The notes beneath the pieces were generated by a model. The model ran no database searches and was not told the DNA's origin. It saw only the letters and a list, made by a program, of their open reading frames with translations. A program made the position numbers and the translations under genes. Shown here piece by piece: positions 57,333 through 64,000 of a stretch of DNA of 64,000 nt (positions are counted from its first letter, which is position 1; each line of letters opens with the position of its first letter). The DNA is from Chrysoporthe austroafricana. Taxonomy: Eukaryota > Ascomycota > Sordariomycetes > Diaporthales > Cryphonectriaceae. The stretch covers positions 2,976,001 through 3,040,000 of the forward strand of contig JYIP02000001.1 of NCBI GenBank assembly GCA_001051155.2, written 5' to 3'.

Positions 57333-58613
57333 ATGAGGACCAACACCGGTACCCGCCTGGCCCTCGCGGCCCTCCTGGGGTCGACGGCCACGGCGGCCCC
57401 CGGAAGGCTGCGCAAGCGGGAGGCGCTGCCCGACTACGCCATCACCTACGCGCCGTGGTCGTACCTCTACAGCGGCGAGGGCACGTTCCCGTCCGACATC
57501 ACCGTCCACCTGAACAACACCATCCCCGAGGTGGACTATGTCGCCATCGGGGACGTCGGCTCCGTCACGGTCGACACCCTGGACACCTACGCCAGCGACG
57601 TGTACCTGACGTCCGCGGACAACATCGCCGACAACCCTGCGTGGCTGCTGTCGGACTATGGCATTCCTGACAGCGCCGGGTACAGCGCCGCCCCGGGGCT
57701 GATCATCGCCGCCGAGAAGAACTCTACCACGACGGACGTGTTCTACTTCTACTTCTACAGCTACAACTACGGCAGACCGTAAGCAGCATCCTGCTGGGGG
57801 GGGGGGAAGGAGGAGGGGGGAGAGAGGGGAAAGACTTGGCAGACAGGCTCATGTGCTGATCTGTGACCGTGCCCAGTGTCCTTGACATCGAATTTGATCT
57901 TCATGTCGGCGACTGGGAACATTCTATGGTAACACCCCAGCTGTCAGTCCAGAGTATACGTCCGAGGTTCACTGACGAGCGCTCCAGATCCGCTTCGTGG
58001 ACGGCGAGCCCTATGCGATCTACCTCTCGGAGCACTCCGCCGGGTCGGCCTACTATTGGGACGTGATGGACTTTACGGGCGACCGCCCGATCACGTACAT
58101 CGCCAACGGGAGCCACGCCAACTACGCGACTGCCGGCACGCAGGACTACACCATCGCCCTGGGCATCGTGACCGACGTCACGGATGCCGGCTATGCCTGT
58201 GGGCTCCCCTCCCCCCTCCCCCCTCTCCCTCCTCTATCGACATCCCCCCTAGGTCTTTTTTGCTGACATTCCGCTCCGCAGGGGACATGACGCAAAACTA
58301 CCGCGGGTACTGGTACGACATATCTTCGGGCGCGTTCAGCGTCGCCAGCGGGAACTCGACGGGCGGCACCGAGGAGGACGAGGAGACCGCGGACTGGCTG
58401 TCGTGGGAGGGGTACTGGGGCGACGAGCAGTACCCGGACGGCGACGACGGGCAGTACTGCATCTTCGGCGAGTGCCTCTACACCTCGGGCCCCACCGGGC
58501 CGGTAACCAAGAACCTGGACCGGACGACGATGTGCGAGGACGATAGTGACTGTACCATCTTTGACAACATCGACGACCTGACGGTCCAGTCGAAGAAAGC
58601 GCGGAAGGAGTAG
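57333..58613 (+). CDS. Secreted Vps62-like protein
   Basis: 346 residues from exons 57333-57778, 57877-57928, 57988-58198 and 58282-58613, with GT-AG introns and phase kept. The signal peptide MRTNTGTRLALAALLGSTATA is followed by a KR site. Family features: APWSYLYSGEGTFPSDITVHL near the N-terminus, FYFYFYSYNYG, LDIEFDLHVGDWEHSM across exons 2-3, and ANGSHANYATAGTQDYT. These match the fungal vacuolar-protein-sorting Vps62/DUF946-like secreted proteins, whose biochemical function is not established. The acidic C-terminus (EEDEETADW) with several Cys completes it. Intron 1 contains a long G-rich purine tract (about 57797-57830). Confidence 0.85.
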
Positions 58614-59037
58614 GAATCTAGTACATAGATAATCAGACACCCTAATCAGACACCCCGTTCTTGCCACAGGACCGCGCTTACTGGCGGCCAAGATGAGAAG
58701 CTCTCCCTATGGTGGTGAGATTGATGAACACTCAATCCAAAGGAGCGTCGAGAGCTATGCGAACGTAGTGAGAGACTATAGAGAAGAGCGCCTCATACGT
58801 ACGCTTAGATGAGAAACCCAGAACACGGGCTGCGGCGGAGCATGAGACTTCACATTTGGCATACCGTCCGAAGGGGGGGATGACGGCCAGGATTTGAGTG
58901 AAATTCATTACATTCCGAGCTAGTGCTAAACCATTATGTCGTGAGAGTTCGTTAGCTTCTAGTACCAATCTGCTCCGTCGTGTCCATGATTGCGTTGATA
59001 AATCCCATGACCCCTTTGCGCCGTAAACCTCGACCCG
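58614..59037. other. Convergent 3' intergenic region
   Basis: About 420 bp between the Vps62-like and one-TM protein ends. I see nothing beyond 3' UTR-like sequence. Confidence 0.5.
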
Positions 59038-61013
59038 TCACGCCATCACAGAGACGGCCGTCTCCCGGCCCTCGTCCTCCCTCTCCTTCTTCTTGAACAG
59101 GGCCTTGAGCATCGTCGGCTTCTTCTCCTTGGGCCGCAGCACTGCATCCAGGGTGTTGTCCTCCTGGCGGCTGCCGTCCTCGATGGCCTTGACCTGCGTC
59201 CGGACCGTCGCCTTGGACCTCGCGCTCCGGCGGCTCCGCTCGCTGCCCGCCTCGCTCGCGGCGTCCCCGGCCCTGCTGGTGTGGGCCCGGCTGCTTGTCC
59301 GCGCGGGCACCTCGGTCGGCGGCGCCGCCACCGAGGCCCCCTCGTCCTCCGGCCGCCGGCTGCGGTGGCTGCGGTGGGACTTGGAGGAGCGGTGCGTCCG
59401 CGCGGTCCGGATGGACATGGCGTCGCCGCGGACGGAGCGCGCGGCCTCGGGCGTGATGAGCTCGAGGTCGACGCTCTCCTCGTCCTCGCCGCACGGCGTG
59501 ATGCCGCGGCGCCACGTCTCGATGGTGCTGAGCTCCTCGTCGAGGACGAGCGCGTCGTCGTAGCTGCCGGGGCCGGGCGGGCCGTACGCGACGCCGGGCT
59601 GGAGGGCGGGCTCCGCCCCGTACGCGCTCGCACCCGCGTGCACAGCAGAGGGCGCGGGGCTGCGCTCGTCCATCTCGAAGGCCTGGGCGCTGGCGGCGCG
59701 GCCGGCGGCGAGGGCCTTGGCGGCGCGGATGCGCTTGACGATCTTCCAGCCGCCGAAGAAGATGACGGTGACGCCGACGGCGACGCCGACGCCGATGAGG
59801 AACTGGGGGCTCGCCAGCAGAGCGAAGACGGCGGGGGAGCCGCCCTTGACGACGGCGAGGAAGCCCGGGCTCATGGCCTTGAGCAGGGTGCTCAGCTCGG
59901 CCAGCAGGAGGGCGACGGCGGCGGCGGCCTCGGGGCGGCGCTGCAGGTGGTCGATGATGGAGGACGCCGTGTGCTGGACGCACTCGGCCTCGTCCAGCAG
60001 CGCGTCGATGCGGCCCATGAGCCGCCGCGCCTCCTCCTCCTTCCGGGCCTCGTCCGCCGCCTCCTCCGCCCGCGTCACGGGGCCCAGGTCGGTGCGCGTC
60101 GCCAGGTCCGGCGGCACGTTGCCATACGCCAGGTTCATGTCGATCTCCTTCTTCTTCTTTTTGCCGCTGTGCGTGCCGGCGGCCGTCGTCTGCAGGCTGG
60201 CCAGGTCGGGGGCGGTGCTCGCATGGACGAGGGCCGGCCTGCTTAGTGCCAGGTCCCGCGGGGCGCTCTCGGCGTAGGGCGAGCGGTACGTGCGCGGGAC
60301 CTGCGTCGGCGTCGTCGACGACACCTCGGTGAGCGTCCGCAGGTTGCTCTCGGTCAGCGCGGGCCGCGAGACGGCGGTGCCGTGCCTGGACGCGTGGGTC
60401 CGCCGGGACCTGTGGGTGCCGTGGCTCCTCCTCGAGCTCGCGTGCGACCGCCCGTCGTCGAACGACCGCCTGCGGTCGTGGCCGTCCTCGGTGTAGCGCT
60501 CGTGGGTGTACTCGTCCTGCTCCTGCGGGAGGTAGTGGCTCCCCGCAGGGATGTCGTAGACGTGGTCGTACTCCTCGCCGGCGTAGTCATAGCCATCGTG
60601 TGGGTCAGGTCCGCGAGACCGGACATCGAATGTGTGCGCCTTGCGGAGGAGGCCCGGGCGGGGCTCGTCGGCGGCGGCGGCAGCGGCAGCGGCTCGCTCG
60701 GCCTTGATCGTGGCCTTCCGGTCCTGGTAGGCTGCCTTGGCCTCCTTGAATATGTTGACGATGTGCTTGCCCTGTTGGATGCGACCAGAGGGTGCTGTCA
60801 GCGCGAGACGTCAAGAGCGCAGAGCGTGTGTCTCTCATAAGCCGGCCCGTGACGATCTGAAGGGGGTCCCGGAAGATCGTCAAGAGACCCTATGCCGCGA
60901 CTGTCTCCAGCCACGCCATGCTAGGGGGCCAGGGAACGGCCAGGGACTGGACTCACGTTGGTGATGATCTTCCCCGACTTGTTGATGATGGTGACCGTCT
61001 CCGTGAGCTGCAT
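59038..61013 (-). CDS. Single-TM fungal protein with charged, Arg/Ser-rich regions
   Basis: 596 residues from complement exons 60957-61013 and 59038-60771; the 185-bp intron starts GTGAGT and ends CAACAG, phase 0. Exon 1 encodes MQLTETVTIINKSGKIITN; the second exon continues GKHIVNIFKEAKAAYQDRKA, an opening that to my knowledge recurs in uncharacterised fungal proteins. It then has an acidic/His/Arg-rich linker (RRSFDDGRSHASSRRSHG), a Lys run (GKKKKKEID), a helical segment, and one strong hydrophobic helix (FLIGVGVAVGVTVIFFGGW) followed by KIVKRIRAAK. The remainder is low-complexity Ser/Arg and ends KKPTMLKALFKKKERED. It is probably a membrane protein with large disordered cytosolic tails. 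Function unknown. Confidence 0.8.
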
Positions 61014-62357
61014 CTTGACGACGACTCCTTGCGAACCAGCCGCAGAGCTTGGGAATAGTCTGGTACGAGTGTGTGGCCGGATAGACGCAGGGAAAGAGGC
61101 CGCGGTATAAGTCCAGCACCCTAAACTGGGGCCTGGCGCGCTGGGTCCGGAAGCTGCTAGCTGAGTTATCCTGAACAATGACGGAAAAGAGGCGGTCAGT
61201 CGCGCTGCGCTGCTCGGTTTCAAGGCCCTGTTTCAACCACGACGTCCACTTCTCGATCCGGGGACGTTCTCCCTGAGGCGGTGTCTGCGCAGATTGATTG
61301 ACCAACAGCCCTCTGAGCCGGATGGACACTGGTGTTTCTCGTCGAGGACGTGAGGAGGAGTGAAGACGGCCGTGTGGACCCCCTTTCGCTCCCTCACCAC
61401 GTCGGTGCCAGGCCCTGAGCCAGGCCCGTCTTAATAGCTCCAATGCTAAGGGGGGCACGAAGCCCGGGCCAGGAAGGTTATCCCGGGCCTCCAACCAAGC
61501 ACAAGGTTCCCAGACAGGAGGAGAGGTCCCCAGAGGCAGCCCTGGGCGCCAATGCAGCGCTTCCGTGGCGTGGGGTGGCCGTCACTAGCCGCTGATCAGC
61601 AGAGCAGCAGAGCAGCCCCCTCCGCCCATGCGGTGCCGTGGACGCCATGGTAGCACCACCACGCCGTGACCAGACCCGCCTGGCCGCACAGGTGACGGGC
61701 CAATTGGACCAAATAGCCGCAACTTCAGGCAGTCCTGCAGCTCGCCTCACCTACCCAGGGGGTGCTCCCTCGCGCCCTTCGCTCCTGGACCTCCGGCCGC
61801 CCGCCTGCGCGGTCAGCCAGCCAGCTCATCATGCATGTGGGCGCCCTTCCCTTCCCCCCCCCTCCCGCTCCACCTGGCTGTCACAGGTTATTCGAGCGAG
61901 CGGGCGGGCGTCCCTACGGGCACCCGCAAGACCCGCGCGCTGGATCGAGCCCGGGGAGAGGGTGCCGCTGGGGCCCAATCCGACCGAGCTGCGTCAGGAT
62001 CGTGATGACCCGTTGGGCCGGGAATCGAGCCTCCCGGAAGCCCTGCCTCTCGTCTTGTCTCCCTGTCCAGCGAGTGAGCCCCCTTCAGGCTTCGTCGGGC
62101 CTGGGCCTCTTCTACGCGCGGCCATTCACGATGATTGGTAGATACGTCCATACTTCGTTTCCTCTCTTTCCTTTTTGGGTATTCGTATTAATGCTGTTAT
62201 GTTGTGTTGTACATGAGACACGCCATCCAGAATACCACCTCCCCCGGCGGCCAGACAAGAAAACAGTGCGCTTGTCGTCATCAATGCTATGCTTATGTAC
62301 AGGGTGCTTCCTGCTTCCCTATCTCTCTCTCTCTGCCTCTTACCCCCTCTCTCCGCC
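61014..62357. other. Intergenic region, no supported gene
   Basis: GC-rich upstream region of the 59-61 kb gene and 3' region of the modin-like gene. Long open frames here are chance frames in GC-rich sequence, without motifs. A CT-microsatellite (TCTCTCTCTC near 62322-62332) occurs just beyond the modin-like stop. Confidence 0.5.
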
Positions 62358-64000
62358 CTACGCGATATAGACGGGCAGCCGGCTGCCGTAGAGCTCGCTC
62401 TTGCTGATCTGCACGTCCTTCTTGTGGAAGTCGTGCAGCAGCAGCCAGCACAGCATGCGGAACACGAGCGTGCACCACACGTCGCCCGTCTCCTCCTCGT
62501 GCCGCTCCTGCGTCCGCCGCAGCCTGTCGCTATCGTTCTCGGCGCCCGACACGAACAGTGTCGGCGTGTTGGCCCGGGGCGCAGGCGTCGCCGCCGCGCT
62601 GCCGCTGTTGTCGTCGTTGCTATCCGCGGCCATGGACACCAGGTCGACGCGCGACGACACCGACGGCACGTACGGGGCGGTCGTGCGCTTCTTGAGCGTC
62701 TCAGGGCAGTTCCGCGTCACGCTGCGCAGCACCGTCGCGAAGTAGATCTCCATCAACTTGGCGTTGCGCACCTCGGGCGCCGCCGAGTTGAGGTCCTCGA
62801 AGGCCGCAGACCGCTTGCCGCCGTGCCCGCGGTCCGTCGACGACAGCGTCGCCGCGTCGCTGTCGCTGGTGTCGCCGTGCGCCGCCGGCTCGTTGAGCAT
62901 CTTCATCACCTCCTGCACGTGCTCGCGCACCACCAGCCGGACCATCCTGAACTTGAGCTCCCGCGCGTCCTTGTCCGCCGGCGCCAGGTACTGGTCGCAC
63001 TTCTCGATGGCGCGGTGCAGGCAGCTCAGCAGCACCAGCGAGAAGCTGTCCTCGTTCGCCCAGTTGTCCAGCTGTAGCGCCACCTCGTGGCTCCACGCCA
63101 GGAGCGTGTCCAGGTGCTGCGTCGGGCTGATGTACTCGCCGTCCCTGAGCGCCTTGTGGAACTCGAGGAGGAGCTTCCGCAGCGAGAAGTTCTTGCGGTT
63201 CCAGGAGAAGGTGGTCGGGTTGGGCAGGAAGCGGTAGTACGTGTCAGGGATGTAACAGGACTTGGCGACCATGCCGAGGACCTCGAACACGACTGTGAGG
63301 GTCAGAGGTCAGCGTCTGGTGTCATTGCAGGCTCAACAGGGTAGACAGGGTAGGCTCCCGGGGCAGCACCACTCACCAGGGAACAGATGGCCGTGCTTCT
63401 TCTTGTCATCCCGGAAGTAGTTGGTGGTCTTCGCGTTACAGCCGTAGTGGGTGAGGGACTCGGCCAGCTCCGTGGTGTTGCCGAACTGGAGCACGCCCGT
63501 GTTCTTGGGGTCCTCGTTGTCATAGGGGAGCTTGGTCTGCCCGTTCGCAGGCCCGGGCCGGTAGATGGTCGACACGTTGCCGAAGGCCAGGTGCTTGATC
63601 TCCTCGTTGGGGATGATGCGCTGCTGCTCGAACGTGTTCTGCCCGTAGACCTGGAACGTGAACATGATGCCCAGGTCGTCGACCTCGCGGCCGGTCAGCA
63701 GGTAGCCGTTGCCCTCCGCGTGGTACTTGTTCTCGGAGCGGTCAAAGTCCCGCCAGTGCAGGCCCAACATGGCGGTCATCTCGATCATGTGGCAGATGGT
63801 CGTCGTGGCGTACGGCTTCTTGACCTCGGACGGCATGACGTCCCAGCTCTTCCGCTTGGGCTGCAGGGCCGCGACGACGCTGTGCTTTTCCCATCCCGCC
63901 ACCTGCTCCGGCAGCTCTCCGATGCGCTTCGGGCCCAGGTTCTTCTTGTCGTCCTGGAACTTGTCGTTCTGCCATTTCTGGCTGACCCGCTCCATCGCAT
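62358..64000 (-). CDS. Modin-like fungal protein, 5' end outside window
   Basis: The C-terminal ~520 residues from complement exons 63377-64000 (continuing beyond the window) and 62358-63292; the 84-bp intron GTGAGT..CTGACCCTCACAG keeps phase (HLFP|VVFEV). Readable blocks: TTTICHMIEMTAMLGLHWRD, NGYLLTGREVDDLGIMFTFQ, VLQFGNTTELAESL, NYFRDDKKKHGHLFP and RFLPNPTTFSWNRKNFSLRK. These resemble the fungal proteins annotated as 'related to modin', whose function is not defined; the name rests on memory of those annotations. An in-frame ATG at 63995 (MERVSQKWQ) exists, but the conserved region probably extends further upstream. Ser/Asp-rich insertions (SDSDAATLSSTD) and an N-rich stretch lie near the C-terminus. 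No TM helix is evident. Confidence 0.75.

Noticed and set aside
59281..60246. Long plus-strand open frame opposite the one-TM protein gene
   Set aside because: A GC-rich antisense shadow; the minus-strand frame has the membrane helix and continues into exon 1 at 60957-61013.

Overview
The window reads as nuclear DNA of a filamentous ascomycete (Pezizomycotina, probably Sordariomycetes; this is an inference). Genes lie singly on both strands and most are split by 50-190 bp introns with GT..CTRAC/CTGAC..AG signals. The families are typical of moulds: an ascomycete laccase ending in DSGI, Dal5/Tna1-type MFS and AAAP permeases, a secreted S10 carboxypeptidase, a Vps62-like secreted protein, a DUF3500 protein and a modin-like protein. 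I rebuilt the gene models by joining reading frames at splice signals and checking that phase and family motifs continue. No transcript data were available. I see no canonical tRNA, rRNA, CRISPR array or intact transposon.

Layout: 2.2-3.3 kb amidohydrolase; 3.7-6.0 kb M3 oligopeptidase (-); 6.4-8.1 kb Tri101-like acyltransferase; 9.5-12.3 kb serine carboxypeptidase; 13.8 kb small membrane protein; 15.7-23.1 kb catabolic cluster; 26.5 kb small basic protein flanked by two unusual repeat arrays; 29.0-31.0 kb amino-acid permease (-); 31.5-33.0 kb cytochrome P450 relic (-); 34.9-36.5 kb MFS transporter; 36.7-38.4 kb fumarate-reductase-type flavoprotein (-); 39.4 kb tail-anchored micro-protein; 40.0-41.1 kb unidentified broken gene (-); 44.1-45.1 kb methyltransferase (-); 46.8-48.0 kb SDR; 48.4-49.3 kb small secreted protein (-); 51.3-53.4 kb laccase; 54.1-55.4 kb DUF3500 (-); 57.3-58.6 kb Vps62-like protein; 59.0-61.0 kb one-TM hypothetical (-); 62.4 kb to the window end modin-like protein (-, partial). 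Gene-poor stretches of 1.5-4 kb separate these.

The main result is at 15.7-23.1 kb. Four adjacent genes encode, by motif, every step from 3-hydroxyanthranilate to the deaminated six-carbon acid: 3-hydroxyanthranilate 3,4-dioxygenase, aminocarboxymuconate-semialdehyde decarboxylase (ACMSD), an ALDH8-type aminomuconate-semialdehyde dehydrogenase, and a RidA-family 2-aminomuconate deaminase. An aldo-keto reductase gene flanks them. This is the enzyme set of the bacterial nbaCDEF operon, but as spliced fungal genes in alternating orientation. The four pathway genes form two divergent pairs. Both shared promoters carry the same 14-mer GCACGGAAGCGGAA, which contains CGG-N3-CGG and looks like a Zn2Cys6-type regulator site. 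The bacterial hydratase/aldolase lower pathway is absent, so I infer that carbon leaves by reduction to 2-oxoadipate, perhaps through the aldo-keto reductase.

Other points worth a second look: three 77-bp repeats whose hairpin stems change in a compensatory way (27.0-27.2 kb); an eight-copy 15-bp repeat just before a start codon (26.4 kb); two GC-AG introns; a tRNA-like A/B-box hairpin (15.35 kb); and two decaying genes.
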